Assembly: GCA_017652345.1 (NCBI GenBank)
Contig: JAGCBE010000339.1
Location: 1-64,000, forward strand
DNA from: Methanobrevibacter sp.
GTDB taxonomy: Archaea; Methanobacteriota; Methanobacteria; Methanobacteriales; Methanobacteriaceae
Reading direction: 5' to 3'
Length of the DNA: 64,000 bases
Part shown: piece after piece, positions 45,906 through 53,824 of the stretch
Layout of the letters: every line of letters starts with the position of its first letter
How positions within the stretch are numbered: the stretch's first letter is position 1
Notes under the pieces: model-generated
What the model saw: the letters and a program-made list of their open reading frames with translations, nothing else
Database searches by the model: none
Told to the model about the DNA's origin: nothing
Translations under genes and position numbers: made by a program

Positions 45906-46691
45906 ATGAAATTGTTTAAAATATTCATTACAATATGTGTTATGCTAATTGTGGCATGTGGAAATGATCCAATAACAAATGCAGGTTATTTTGATGATGA
46001 TACTGATCGTTCTATTGATTCATCAACACATGATGATCATTCTCAAAATAATACTAACATTTATAATATTGATGAATCTCAACATAATGATAATTCCACA
46101 ACAATTACAACAATAGTAGACAGTGTTATTGTTATCCGAGATACTATCAAATATAATACATTAGATACTGTTCATGTAATTATTAAAGACACTGTTAAAC
46201 ATACTAAAATCGATACTACATATAAAACCATATATGATACTGTCCACATTTTAAATACTGATACATTATATCGGACCATTCTTGATACTATTCATAGAAC
46301 CGTAACAGTAAAAGATACTGTGCATAAAACGATCACTGATACAAATGTTGTAAGAGTAGAAGTTATTGATGTAGATACTATTGCACCAACATTAACATCT
46401 AATTCATCAACTGGTAGTATTGAATTTGCTATGCAAAAGTCAAATTTATCTGGCTATAAGCGTTTATTGATTAGAGATAAAGATGATGATTATGGTACGG
46501 AAATAATGTTAACATATAAAACAAATATTAGGACATATACAATTAGACATTCATTAACAACTGCATGGTATACTGCTGATATTGAAACAACAGAAGATTG
46601 CATAACTATTACAGAAATTCATTTAATAGCTTATCCTTCTAATGTAGAATATGAATCTTATAAAGGTGCGAAAACTGTTTGTATTGGTTAG
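45906..46691 (+). CDS. Lipoprotein with DTV-type repeats
   Basis: 261 residues. Lipobox IVAC (Cys near residue 19) after a hydrophobic signal, a Ser/Asp/Asn-rich linker, then about 12 repeats of a 7-8-residue unit around DTV/DTI (residues 73-150: RDTIKYNTLDTVHVIIKDTVK) that should form an extended or coiled stalk, and a C-terminal beta-type domain (about 165-261). It is anchored in the envelope and could block receptors or superinfection. AT-rich, unlike neighbours. Confidence 0.85.
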   Translation: MKLFKIFITICVMLIVACGNDPITNAGYFDDDTDRSIDSSTHDDHSQNNTNIYNIDESQHNDNSTTITTIVDSVIVIRDTIKYNTLDTVHVIIKDTVKHTKIDTTYKTIYDTVHILNTDTLYRTILDTIHRTVTVKDTVHKTITDTNVVRVEVIDVDTIAPTLTSNSSTGSIEFAMQKSNLSGYKRLLIRDKDDDYGTEIMLTYKTNIRTYTIRHSLTTAWYTADIETTEDCITITEIHLIAYPSNVEYESYKGAKTVCIG

Positions 46692-46710
46692 CTGCAACAA
46701 TAATTCTGAT

Positions 46711-46748
46711 AATCCTTGGTTGACATGATCAGGGATTTTTACTATATT
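46711..46748 (+). promoter_or_regulatory. Fused terminator-promoter
   Basis: AATCCTTGG/TCAGGGATT stem; TTGACA (46720-46725), 17 nt, TATATT (46743-46748). Serves 46755, leaderless. Confidence 0.85.
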
Positions 46749-46754
46749 ATGAAC

Positions 46755-47315
46755 ATGAACAAGATTGAAGAAACATATCAGAAACTCATCGATACTATTA
46801 TCAAGTTTGAAGACGATAACAATGAACTCTTCAAATATTGTTATAATGTAGAATTTACGCTTGATACTGGCATTCTTTGGTGGAGTGACAGAACAACAGC
46901 AAGCGCTTTAAAAGGTATTGCTGATGCAGAATCTAGTCACATGGGTTTTTTCCATAACTGTGTATCAAGAATCGTATTTACTGTGCATGCTGGTAATAAG
47001 GAATTTCGTCCAGAATTAAGACTTTATTTCCAGGGTAAAGCCAAACAATGGGGTTGGAAAGATAACATGGGTGTGTTTGCGCATGATTGTTATAATGATA
47101 GGGGCTTTACATTCAAAACGTTTTGGTTTGGTGCTTGTAGTTATATTCAACGGAATGCAGGTGCAGTTCTATTTTTAACCTGGGTTGTAAAGCAATTGCC
47201 AAAAATTAAAATGAAAATGGAAAAATTTGTGGAAAAGAAAAAACAATTAAATAAAGCAAAAGAAAAATATGATAGCATAGTTTGCGATTATGCAAATCTG
47301 ATAATGAGCAAGTAA
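46755..47315 (+). CDS. Unknown protein, leaderless
   Basis: 186 residues from the ATG 6 nt after TATATT. Aromatic-rich middle (LDTGILWWSDRTTAS; KQWGWKDNMGVFAHDCYNDRG), Lys-rich coiled end (KMKMEKFVEKKKQLNKAKEK). No family recognised. Confidence 0.85.
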   Translation: MNKIEETYQKLIDTIIKFEDDNNELFKYCYNVEFTLDTGILWWSDRTTASALKGIADAESSHMGFFHNCVSRIVFTVHAGNKEFRPELRLYFQGKAKQWGWKDNMGVFAHDCYNDRGFTFKTFWFGACSYIQRNAGAVLFLTWVVKQLPKIKMKMEKFVEKKKQLNKAKEKYDSIVCDYANLIMSK

Positions 47316-47335
47316 CTGAAATCATAATAACCTCT

Positions 47336-47372
47336 ATTCTGGGTTTACAAAAGACCCAGAATTTTTTATATT
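47336..47372 (+). promoter_or_regulatory. Fused terminator-promoter
   Basis: ATTCTGGGT/ACCCAGAAT stem; TTTACA (47344-47349), 17 nt, TATATT (47367-47372). Serves 47396 and 47695. Confidence 0.95.
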
Positions 47373-47395
47373 AAGGATATAACAATGAGGTTAAT

Positions 47396-47695
47396 ATGGC
47401 AACAGAAACTATTAAGATTGAAAAAGTAACATGTGATGTGTGTGGTAAGGAAATTAAAGACCCGCAAGTGGAATTTAAGAACAGATATGAACGATACGGA
47501 AAGGGAACCATTGAAAGTTTTGACTTGAAGATTACAAAGTATACAATTGTGGGACTCGACAAGACTATTGAAAATCCGGATATTTGTGAAGAATGCTTCT
47601 GCAAGATTCTTAAGGATTATTCCAAAATATTAAGTCAACATCTGCAAGTCAGAAAGGATAAAGAAAATTTCGAACGAAGCAATGGAGGCAAGTAA
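47396..47695 (+). CDS. Zinc-ribbon-like protein
   Basis: 99 residues. CDVCGKEI near residue 13 and CEECFCKI near residue 65 give two CxxC pairs, a likely zinc site around a beta-type insert (YGKGTIESFDLKITKYTIVG). One base overlap (TAATG) with the next gene. Role unknown; nucleic-acid or protein binding likely. Confidence 0.8.
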   Translation: MATETIKIEKVTCDVCGKEIKDPQVEFKNRYERYGKGTIESFDLKITKYTIVGLDKTIENPDICEECFCKILKDYSKILSQHLQVRKDKENFERSNGGK

Positions 47696-47982
47696 TGAGG
47701 AATTCAAAGAAAGATGAATATGAACACAAGTTGTTCCGTTTTGTTAAGGAACTTCAAGCCATTCCATTAAGTATGGATTATGATACTGAACGAAAGAAAC
47801 TATTAAGGAAATATGGTTTTACGAAGGAAGATGTATTAAAGTCGTACCGAATCGTAAGACATATTTCGATGCGAAAGTGTTTCCGAAACGGTATCGGTCT
47901 AAAGAAGGAAGTTCAAATCAATAAAGACAGGTCTCGTGAAAAGGTAGAACAGCAGGAAGCAATCCTTACAGAAGCTGCCTGA
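47695..47982 (+). CDS. Small basic helical protein
   Basis: 95 residues, basic (KKLLRKYGFTKEDVLKSYRIV; MRKCFRNGIGLKKEVQINKDR). Coupled to the zinc-ribbon gene. Function unknown. Confidence 0.8.
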   Translation: MRNSKKDEYEHKLFRFVKELQAIPLSMDYDTERKKLLRKYGFTKEDVLKSYRIVRHISMRKCFRNGIGLKKEVQINKDRSREKVEQQEAILTEAA

Positions 47983-48001
47983 ACAGAAAAAACCAGAATA
48001 G

Positions 48002-48035
48002 AACCGGTTACAAAATGACCGGTTTTTTCTATATT
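48002..48035 (+). promoter_or_regulatory. Fused terminator-promoter
   Basis: AACCGGT/ACCGGTT stem; GTTACA (48007-48012), 17 nt, TATATT (48030-48035). Serves 48059. Confidence 0.95.
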
Positions 48036-48058
48036 ATGAACATAAACAAGAGATTAAT

Positions 48059-48430
48059 ATGGACCAAAGATTTATGTTTAATACACTTGAAATTGTCGAA
48101 GACAAGAAGCATAACACGTTCATGGTACAATGTAAAGTCCAAAGTTTGGCGGAAACCATGTTCAGGAAGATCGCGGATCTCTGGGAACTAGCAATGGAAT
48201 GTTATAGTGAAATTGGAACGTATGCGTACGATCTGACCCATGCGGGAGATTTGCTCGCAAATGTTCCGTGTAATGGAACACTCATGTTGTGGTTTGATAT
48301 CAACATGGATAGTAACCATGACAAGAATTACGGTATCATTCTTGACTTCATCAAACGTTGCACCGCGGAAGGTCTCGGTTCAGACATGCTCAGTCTAGAA
48401 ACGATGATTACTTCTAAGCAAGTCAACTGA
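48059..48430 (+). CDS. Unknown protein
   Basis: 123 residues (LAETMFRKIADLWELAMECYS; MLWFDINMDSNHDKNYGIIL). AGAGATTAAT leader. No family recognised. Confidence 0.8.
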   Translation: MDQRFMFNTLEIVEDKKHNTFMVQCKVQSLAETMFRKIADLWELAMECYSEIGTYAYDLTHAGDLLANVPCNGTLMLWFDINMDSNHDKNYGIILDFIKRCTAEGLGSDMLSLETMITSKQVN

Positions 48431-48454
48431 ATATAAAAATTCTGATTATATCTA

Positions 48455-48483
48455 TTGACGATTTGATTAGAATTAACTATATT
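48455..48483 (+). promoter_or_regulatory. Sigma-70-like promoter
   Basis: TTGACG 48455-48460, 17 nt, TATATT 48478-48483; ATG 6 nt later. Confidence 0.85.
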
Positions 48484-48489
48484 ATAGAC

Positions 48490-48687
48490 ATGAACAAAAC
48501 ACTTAACAGGATGGTTACAATGTTCAATCTTAATCTTGGTATTCTCTGGAAGATGTATTCTAATAAGAAAGTGAATGCAATTATCGACAAGTATGTTGAA
48601 TTGGTTGGACATGAACCGCGTGTTGATGTGGTGACGCTGAGTGGTGAGCAGTATCAAACGATGCTTGACACCATTGCGAGTGTCTAA
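48490..48687 (+). CDS. Small unknown protein, leaderless
   Basis: 65 residues from the ATG 6 nt after the -10 box (LNRMVTMFNLNLGILWKMYSN). A later in-frame ATG at 48511 is possible. Function unknown. Confidence 0.7.
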   Translation: MNKTLNRMVTMFNLNLGILWKMYSNKKVNAIIDKYVELVGHEPRVDVVTLSGEQYQTMLDTIASV

Positions 48688-48730
48688 TTCAATTAAGGTC
48701 GTCTGAAGAAAAAAGTTCTAAAGATTACCA

Positions 48731-48759
48731 TTTACAAAACACAAGAATTTAACTATATT
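48731..48759 (+). promoter_or_regulatory. Sigma-70-like promoter
   Basis: TTTACA 48731-48736, 17 nt, TATATT 48754-48759; serves 48810. Confidence 0.9.
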
Positions 48760-48809
48760 TACATCGTAAAACAAAAACAATCAAACAACTTTTAACAAGA
48801 GGTTAAAAT

Positions 48810-49145
48810 ATGACTCAAGAACAGATCAACACCCTTCGTCAGGACATCACCAACGTGACCCGTCAGATTCAGATTCTCTCGGGCTCGGAATTCGCGGACA
48901 CTGTGCCCGAAGTCGCAACTGCAAAGACTGCGCTCGAACGCTACAAGCAGGCGGCAGAAGAACAGATTGCTGCATACGAAGCTGCAAATCGTCCGGCTCA
49001 GCCGGCTGTCGCTCCGGCAACTGCAGCTCCGGGTCAGATTAACATTGCAGGCTTGACCGCTGCAATCCAGAGCAATCCGCAGCTCGGTCAGATCCTCGGA
49101 GCTCTCCTCCAGGCTGCTGTTCCGGCTCAGGGTGTTGCCCGTTAA
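48810..49145 (+). CDS. FADTVP family hairpin-helix protein
   Basis: 111 residues. First half LRQDITNVTRQIQILSGSEF-ADTVPEVATAKTALERY predicts a helical hairpin; then a Pro/Ala linker (RPAQPAVAPATAAPGQ) and the helix LTAAIQSNPQLGQILGALLQAA. Very close to 55297 and related to 23503. GC-rich, host-like codons suggest strong expression. A scaffold or multimer-forming protein is possible. Confidence 0.9.
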   Translation: MTQEQINTLRQDITNVTRQIQILSGSEFADTVPEVATAKTALERYKQAAEEQIAAYEAANRPAQPAVAPATAAPGQINIAGLTAAIQSNPQLGQILGALLQAAVPAQGVAR

Positions 49146-49236
49146 TCACAAAGGTCTCTGACCTTTTTCAATCAAGACTGGTTCTATCCAAGGAACCGGT
49201 CTTTTTTCTTTGTTGTCTGAACTAGAAAAATCTAGA

Positions 49237-49273
49237 AGTTCTAGTCGACAAAAAGACTAGAATTTTCTATATT
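49237..49273 (+). promoter_or_regulatory. Fused terminator-promoter
   Basis: Ten-bp AGTTCTAGTC/GACTAGAATT stem; TCGACA (49245-49250), 17 nt, TATATT (49268-49273). A separate GAACCGGTC-type terminator precedes it at about 49171-49208. Serves 49297. Confidence 0.85.
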
Positions 49274-49296
49274 ATGAACATAACAGAGAGGTTAAT

Positions 49297-49479
49297 ATGG
49301 CAACAGATGTAAGAAGATATACCAACAAGTTACTCGAAAAGCTTGAAAACGGTGAATTGTCGTGGGAAGAAGTCTGTCGTGAATGCTTGTCAGAAATGAG
49401 CGAAGCTGCAGTGGAAGACATGTGCAATACTACGGAATGGGTTGATTGCCTTGATGATGACTTTGAGGAGGATTGCTAA
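49297..49479 (+). CDS. Small acidic protein
   Basis: 60 residues, ends in an acidic run (TTEWVDCLDDDFEEDC). GAGAGGTTAAT leader. The end (DDDFEEDC) is only vaguely like the FEDI tail. Function unknown. Confidence 0.75.
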   Translation: MATDVRRYTNKLLEKLENGELSWEEVCRECLSEMSEAAVEDMCNTTEWVDCLDDDFEEDC

Positions 49480-49516
49480 GCCGAATAACTGAATCTTTCT
49501 TTTTAACCTCCAACCG

Positions 49517-49545
49517 TTTACAAATATGGGTAAATAACCTATATT
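49517..49545 (+). promoter_or_regulatory. Sigma-70-like promoter
   Basis: TTTACA 49517-49522, 17 nt, TATATT 49540-49545; serves 49568. Confidence 0.9.
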
Positions 49546-49567
49546 TGTAATATCAAAGGAGATTATT

Positions 49568-49879
49568 ATGGCCCGAAAGAAACTTGAAGTAAAGATTAGA
49601 GCGTATGTGCAGGACGTTAAACAGTTCCGCCAAATGAAACGTAATAGTTCTACGCGAATTACCGACCTCAACAGGAAATATGATAGTTTGGTCGGAAGAC
49701 GTGATGTTGTAACCGATATGGTGATTAACAAGTGGTTAGACGATGAATTGACAAGTAAAGAATTTTCCAGTTTTGTCCAGCACATGAAAGATAAGGACTA
49801 TGGTGAAGGTTGTGTGGACTATGTGGAAGACATGTTAAAAGATCGCGGTGGCGAAGCCTGGTTACTGAAGAATACTTAG
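49568..49879 (+). CDS. Small basic helical protein
   Basis: 103 residues, basic N-terminal half (RKKLEVKIRAYVQDVKQFRQMKRNS), acidic C-terminal half. AAGGAG precedes the ATG. No family recognised. Confidence 0.8.
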   Translation: MARKKLEVKIRAYVQDVKQFRQMKRNSSTRITDLNRKYDSLVGRRDVVTDMVINKWLDDELTSKEFSSFVQHMKDKDYGEGCVDYVEDMLKDRGGEAWLLKNT

Positions 49880-49888
49880 AATTTTTGA

Positions 49889-49906
49889 TTAACCTCCTGA
49901 TGATGA
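49889..49906 (+). repeat. TAACCTCCTGATGATGA motif, copy 1
   Basis: 17-nt motif 9 nt after a stop codon and before the CGGTG/CACCG terminator hairpin (49911-49944). Identical copies at 50964-50980 and 56875-56891. Confidence 0.7.
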
Positions 49907-50027
49907 AAAGACGGTGTGATTCTTAATTGAATTGCACCGTTTTTCGTTTATATTCGCATTCTGGACTCGTTTTTTAACCAAATAGTATAAGTAATAGCAT
50001 AAATGCAATTTTGTCTTAAAACATGGG

Positions 50028-50056
50028 TTTACAATATCTGATTTCTTTAGTATATT
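50028..50056 (+). promoter_or_regulatory. Sigma-70-like promoter
   Basis: TTTACA 50028-50033, 17 nt, TATATT 50051-50056; serves 50087. Confidence 0.9.
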
Positions 50057-50086
50057 TAGATAGCAGGGAAGGGAAATAAATAATAT

Positions 50087-50284
50087 ATGACACCGGAAGA
50101 ACACAAAGAATTTATGCTAGCCCAGAAGGAGGCGATCGAAGTAGCCAAGTGGTTACTCGGAGAGAAGATTGGCCGAGATCCGGGGCAAGAGTATGTTCTT
50201 CAGTGGATTAAAGAAAATGCAGAAGAATTCCGTCGGAACTGGCCAACATATTCTGCTGAATGGCGTGCATCGCATAATAGATGA
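50087..50284 (+). CDS. Small unknown protein
   Basis: 65 residues, helical (AQKEAIEVAKWLLGEKIGRDP), Trp-rich end (RRNWPTYSAEWRASHNR). GGGAAGGGAAAT upstream. No family recognised. Confidence 0.75.
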   Translation: MTPEEHKEFMLAQKEAIEVAKWLLGEKIGRDPGQEYVLQWIKENAEEFRRNWPTYSAEWRASHNR

Positions 50285-50308
50285 CATCTGAATAAAAAAG
50301 AAATTTAG

Positions 50309-50345
50309 AATACGGGTTTACATTTAGCCCGTATTTTACTATATT
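50309..50345 (+). promoter_or_regulatory. Fused terminator-promoter
   Basis: AATACGGG/CCCGTATT stem; TTTACA (50317-50322), 17 nt, TATATT (50340-50345). Serves 50363, 50469 and 50818. Confidence 0.95.
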
Positions 50346-50362
50346 ATAAGCATCAAGAGGAT

Positions 50363-50458
50363 ATGACTATGAAAAAGATTGATAAAATCGTTACTGTTTC
50401 TGAAATTGTGATTGGTATTGCTTGGTGCGTCTGCATTTCATTGATTGCCACTACCTAA
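50363..50458 (+). CDS. Tiny membrane protein
   Basis: 31 residues with one membrane segment (VSEIVIGIAWCVCISLIA) after a basic start (MKKIDKI). AGAGG lies just upstream. First gene of a three-gene unit. Confidence 0.6.
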   Translation: MTMKKIDKIVTVSEIVIGIAWCVCISLIATT

Positions 50459-50468
50459 TGAGGAAATT

Positions 50469-50870
50469 ATGCTCAGACATAAAAAAGAAATGAAACAGCA
50501 TCGTCTTGCGGAATTCCGTAAGAAATGTAACGAACTTGACATTAAATACAGACATAAACAACGTGAATATATTTCCAAAAGAATCTTAATTACAAATGAG
50601 TTTTGGGAAGAATATTATGCGGAACTCAGAAAGTTACAAGAAGAATTTGGTATGGACTGGGATAACCGTGACCTTGTTGGTTTCTACATGTCACGTGTTG
50701 CTCATAAACCGCGCAGAATCAACCCGAAACACGACAGAGCACGTCGTTGCAGTCGTGCAGCAACAAAGAACGGAATCAAACCATTAAAACAACAATTTAA
50801 AGAGGAAATTAAAGACTATGACCCAGAAGGTGATGAAATCTACTACGCATACAGCTCCGGAAACTACTAG
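50469..50870 (+). CDS. Basic protein
   Basis: 133 residues from the ATG after GAGGAAATT; an upstream TTG frame is rejected. Basic throughout (HKKEMKQHRLAEFRKKCNEL; HDRARRCSRAATKNGIKPL), ends in acidic PEGDEIYYAYSSGNY. Likely nucleic-acid binding; not proven. Confidence 0.8.
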   Translation: MLRHKKEMKQHRLAEFRKKCNELDIKYRHKQREYISKRILITNEFWEEYYAELRKLQEEFGMDWDNRDLVGFYMSRVAHKPRRINPKHDRARRCSRAATKNGIKPLKQQFKEEIKDYDPEGDEIYYAYSSGNY

Positions 50871-50955
50871 AAAGTCTGACCCTGATTTATTCCATCCTGA
50901 CATGAGTTGGGATGAACTCCGTGAACAATGGGCTAAGGCTCAGCACGGCATCTAA
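50818..50955 (+). CDS. Small protein overlapping the previous gene
   Basis: 45 residues in another frame, overlapping the end of 50469 by 53 nt, with its own GAGG site. Ends DLFHPDMSWDELREQWAKAQ, a plausible helix. Function unknown. Confidence 0.6.
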   Translation: MTQKVMKSTTHTAPETTRKSDPDLFHPDMSWDELREQWAKAQHGI

Positions 50956-50963
50956 TTTTTCCA

Positions 50964-50980
50964 TAACCTCCTGATGATGA
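50964..50980 (+). repeat. TAACCTCCTGATGATGA motif, copy 2
   Basis: Nine nt after the stop codon at 50955 and before the ATGGCTGAG/CCTCGGCCAT hairpin (50986-51012). Confidence 0.7.
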
Positions 50981-51018
50981 TAAGAGATGGCTGAGTGAAA
51001 TACCTCGGCCATTTCTTA

Positions 51019-51047
51019 TTTACGAAAATCTAGAATTTAACTATATT
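51019..51047 (+). promoter_or_regulatory. Sigma-70-like promoter
   Basis: TTTACG 51019-51024, 17 nt, TATATT 51042-51047; serves 51079. Confidence 0.85.
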
Positions 51048-51078
51048 TAAGACATAAACAAATAAAAGAGGTTAAACA

Positions 51079-51486
51079 ATGGCAAAACTTATTCTTGTTC
51101 GTGGAATTCCAGGTTCTGGGAAGTCAACATTTGCAAAGCAGTTTAAGGACTGTGTTCATGTAGAAAGTGACCAGTTCTGTATGCAGGGTGAAAAGTTTGT
51201 TTGGGATGCTACAAAGCATGAAGCGAATCAAAAACTCTGTTGGAATGCAACCAAAGACAATTTGATGAAGGGCAAGGATGTAGTTGTTGCCGCGACGTTC
51301 ACAACGAAAGACAAAATTGAACCATATATTAAACTCGGAAAGGATTGTAATGCAAATATCCTCATTTTTCGCATGACAGGTGAATTCAAGAATGTTCACG
51401 AAGTTGCCGATACAAAGATTGACAAATACAAAGCATCTATGGTAGACATTGATGGTGAGATTCGTATCTGCCCGCCAAAATATTAG
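51079..51486 (+). CDS. P-loop kinase, polynucleotide-kinase-like
   Basis: 135 residues. LILVRGIPGSGKSTFAKQF is a Walker A of the AAA_33/PNK type, VESDQFC supplies the following Asp, and GEFKNVHEVADTKIDKYKASM resembles the F-x-NVH-x-VP...M lid segment of this group. T4 Pnk shares the N-terminal kinase type, but here no phosphatase domain follows. Could phosphorylate RNA or DNA 5' ends, for example in tRNA repair. Substrate inferred. Confidence 0.8.
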   Translation: MAKLILVRGIPGSGKSTFAKQFKDCVHVESDQFCMQGEKFVWDATKHEANQKLCWNATKDNLMKGKDVVVAATFTTKDKIEPYIKLGKDCNANILIFRMTGEFKNVHEVADTKIDKYKASMVDIDGEIRICPPKY

Positions 51487-51508
51487 TCTGAAAGAAAAAT
51501 ATAGAAAT

Positions 51509-51543
51509 AACTAGTTGACAATAGTCTTTAGTTTTTCTATATT
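51509..51543 (+). promoter_or_regulatory. Promoter in a partial hairpin
   Basis: TTGACA (51515-51520), 17 nt, TATATT (51538-51543); AACTA/TTAGTT arms give only a weak stem. Serves 51567. Confidence 0.75.
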
Positions 51544-51566
51544 ATGAACATCAAGAGGACAACAAC

Positions 51567-52073
51567 ATGGTAAAACTTTTCTACTCTGGAACCTATTGCG
51601 TTCAACATCAATACATTACAGAAACAAACGTCAAGGACATGTTAAAGGATGACATTCGTTCCAAACTGGTTGATAACATTGATGATGTTATTTATGCCAA
51701 TGACGGAATAGTAACAAAGAATCCAAACGTAATGTATATTGGCGGTTTCTATTACGAAAAAGGCGATGCTAAGACCATAACGGAAAAGGTCGTTAATGCA
51801 GAACTGGAACAAATTGACCGCTCTGATATGCTTGTGGTAAATCTTATCGGACATGCCGCAATCGGAAGCGTCGCAGAAATTATGTATGCAGCAACGAAAG
51901 GAAAGAGAATGGAAATCTTCATGAAGGATGAAGGTAATTCCTTTGAAGTTGTTGGCGAATACTGGTTTCCGTTACTGACCCTTAAGAAGATGCATGCCAA
52001 CTTTAATATCCACAAAATTACTGACGAAAAAGAAATAATTGACTATATTTTAAACATCAAGGAAAAGGAATAA
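51567..52073 (+). CDS. Nucleoside 2-deoxyribosyltransferase-like protein
   Basis: 168 residues. MYIGGFYYEKG, then AELEQIDRSDMLVVNLIGHAAIGSVAEIMYAATKGKRMEIF: a Rossmann-like strand, D-M-L-V-V-N, and G-S-x-x-E as in the NDT/DUF4406 group, where the Glu is the nucleophile. Would cleave or exchange the base of a (deoxy)nucleoside or nucleotide. It lies 2 nt before a dTMP-kinase-like gene, which supports nucleotide metabolism. Confidence 0.65.
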   Translation: MVKLFYSGTYCVQHQYITETNVKDMLKDDIRSKLVDNIDDVIYANDGIVTKNPNVMYIGGFYYEKGDAKTITEKVVNAELEQIDRSDMLVVNLIGHAAIGSVAEIMYAATKGKRMEIFMKDEGNSFEVVGEYWFPLLTLKKMHANFNIHKITDEKEIIDYILNIKEKE

Positions 52074-52075
52074 AA

Positions 52076-52501
52076 ATGAATATCATTATTGAAGGAACAG
52101 ACGGATGCGGCAAGACAACAACAATCGAAGCTTTGAAAAAGATCTTTCCGAAGGTGGACTTCTCTGATCGAAGCGTTGTGATTTGCAACTATATGTTGAA
52201 AGATGTTCCGATGGAAACACGTGTTGATGCTTACCATACATATCTGCAGAATGGCGACGATAAGGTTATTTTCCTCATCAACAACGATGGTGAAGAACTT
52301 CTCAGACGCGTTAAGACGCGTGATAAAGCAATTTCCGACTTTGACTTGGATGCGCCGTTGTATAATGAAATGTATCGCGAAACGTTCAAGGTCATGGAAC
52401 AGAATAACATGACAGAAGGAAAGATGTTCATGGTTGATGTGACTGGTCTTTCTCTGGATGACCAAATCAATAAGGTAAAGGAAACAATCGAACAGTTCTA
52501 A
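52076..52501 (+). CDS. Thymidylate-kinase-like P-loop protein
   Basis: 141 residues. MNIIIEGTDGCGKTTTIEALKK is the classic Tmk Walker A (EG-x-D-G-x-GKTT). The protein is much shorter than Tmk (about 210), and the DR(Y/H) motif is not clear (SDRSVVICNYML). LLRRVKTRDKAISDFD resembles the Tmk LID. Probably a reduced dNMP kinase; a second, different one is at 6602. Confidence 0.8.
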   Translation: MNIIIEGTDGCGKTTTIEALKKIFPKVDFSDRSVVICNYMLKDVPMETRVDAYHTYLQNGDDKVIFLINNDGEELLRRVKTRDKAISDFDLDAPLYNEMYRETFKVMEQNNMTEGKMFMVDVTGLSLDDQINKVKETIEQF

Positions 52502-52525
52502 TTAACTGACAGATATTTATTTATA

Positions 52526-52563
52526 GGTTCAGGGTTTACAACTCTGAATCTTTTTTCTATATT
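52526..52563 (+). promoter_or_regulatory. Fused terminator-promoter
   Basis: GGTTCAGGG/CTCTGAATC stem; TTTACA (52535-52540), 17 nt, TATATT (52558-52563). Serves 52589. Confidence 0.9.
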
Positions 52564-52588
52564 AAAGATGTAACTAAGAGGTTAGGCA

Positions 52589-53119
52589 ATGAAACTCGTA
52601 ACTGGAAATATTATCAATACCGAAAGAAAGTTCATCATTGATATTGAAAAGATCAAAGCATACCAATTCCAAGATTGGCAAGCAAGACTTGGAAAACCGG
52701 TTGAATCCTACACCATAAATCAGTTTTACAAGGATGGTGTAAAATATCGTGAAATCATGGTAGAAGATAAAGATGAAGATGAAGAACCGGTATTAAAAAC
52801 AGTAGGTTATACAAAGAATATAAAGAACGGAAACATTACGAATGTAACAGAAATCACTTCTGATGAATATGACTCTGCATTAGAAAAGGTTTATCGTCAT
52901 CATTCTACTAAAAATAGAGATACTTACATCAAGGATGGTTTCCATATCGACATTGATACTTATTTTACAACTGATTTAACCTTGATTGAAGTTTCCGGCG
53001 ATAACCTTGAAAAGTTTGTTCCGCCAGAATTCTTAAAGGAAGTAACAGGTGATGAAAATTATTCCGCTAAGAAGATTTTTGAAAAGGAAATGGATTGGCT
53101 GAAAACAAGAGGTTTTTAA
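52589..53119 (+). CDS. CYTH-domain protein (triphosphatase-like)
   Basis: 176 residues. NTERKFIIDIEKIK near the start is the ExExK-type opening of CYTH enzymes, and LTLIEVSGDNLEKFVPPEFLKEVTGDENYSAKKIF at the end matches the LAEVEL...P.WL..EVTGD..YSN.. closing segment. CYTH proteins hydrolyse triphosphates (inorganic, thiamine or RNA 5' ends). Lies in the nucleotide-related group 51079-53740. Substrate unknown. Confidence 0.75.
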   Translation: MKLVTGNIINTERKFIIDIEKIKAYQFQDWQARLGKPVESYTINQFYKDGVKYREIMVEDKDEDEEPVLKTVGYTKNIKNGNITNVTEITSDEYDSALEKVYRHHSTKNRDTYIKDGFHIDIDTYFTTDLTLIEVSGDNLEKFVPPEFLKEVTGDENYSAKKIFEKEMDWLKTRGF

Positions 53120-53149
53120 TTAAGCATGTTAAAAAGTTCAGAATTTAAC

Positions 53150-53155
53150 TATATT
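53150..53155 (+). promoter_or_regulatory. Sigma-70-like -10 box
   Basis: TATATT with only a weak -35 (TGTTAA at 53127); leader AAGAGGTTAATAC leads to 53189. Confidence 0.5.
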
Positions 53156-53188
53156 ATAAACATCAACGAAAACACAAGAGGTTAATAC

Positions 53189-53740
53189 ATGGTTGAAATT
53201 TCCGCAACTGCATTTGGTCTTCTTCAGGGTCTGTTCGTAATGCTCAACAAGCGTTGCAATTGGATTTTCTACGTCATTCAAATGGCTCTGATGATTATCT
53301 TCTCGATACAGAATCATCTTTACGGCGATACCGTGAACAGTTCCGTCTACATTATTATCGGCGTGTTTGGATGGTTCTTATGGGGAAAGGAATCGGGAAC
53401 AAAGGTTGAACAAGCAAGTATAAAGGAAGTTGGAATCTATTTAGCTGCAATCATATTCGGAACACTTGCTGTAAGGATGTGGTTGATGGGAACGGATGAC
53501 CCGCTTCCGACATTGGACGCATTCACAACAGTTTCTTCTTTCGTTGCAACCATTTTAATGGTAAGACATAAGATTGATACATGGGTAATTTGGTTTGTAA
53601 ATGACATTGCCTATTGCATCGAATACTGGTTACTTCCGGACCAAGCATTGTATCTTCTCGGTCTGAACGTTGTATGGACTGGAATGGCTGTTGGTTCCTT
53701 CATCATCTGGTATAAGGAAATGAAGAAGGTAACTGTATAA
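53189..53740 (+). CDS. pnuC: Nicotinamide riboside transporter PnuC
   Basis: 183 residues with about six membrane segments. NKRCNWIFYVIQMALMIIFSIQNHLYGDTV, GVFGWFLWGKESG, and KIDTWVIWFVNDIAYCIEYWLL carry the conserved PnuC features (Trp-rich helices, W-x-W-G loop). Imports nicotinamide riboside across the inner membrane for NAD synthesis. Somewhat shorter than host PnuC (about 230). May support NAD levels, which the phage's NAD-dependent ligase also uses. Confidence 0.9.
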   Translation: MVEISATAFGLLQGLFVMLNKRCNWIFYVIQMALMIIFSIQNHLYGDTVNSSVYIIIGVFGWFLWGKESGTKVEQASIKEVGIYLAAIIFGTLAVRMWLMGTDDPLPTLDAFTTVSSFVATILMVRHKIDTWVIWFVNDIAYCIEYWLLPDQALYLLGLNVVWTGMAVGSFIIWYKEMKKVTV

Positions 53741-53761
53741 AGAAAAACAAAACTATTAAGG

Positions 53762-53790
53762 TTTAAAATTCTGTTAAATTAAACTATATT
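53762..53790 (+). promoter_or_regulatory. Sigma-70-like promoter
   Basis: TTTAAA 53762-53767, 17 nt, TATATT 53785-53790; serves 53825. Confidence 0.8.
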
Positions 53791-53824
53791 TAACTCGTTA
53801 ACCAATCAAACAGGAGATAACACA

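Noticed and set aside
52518..52525. TATAAATA on the minus strand
   Set aside because: No minus-strand gene follows; most likely a chance match in AT-rich sequence.
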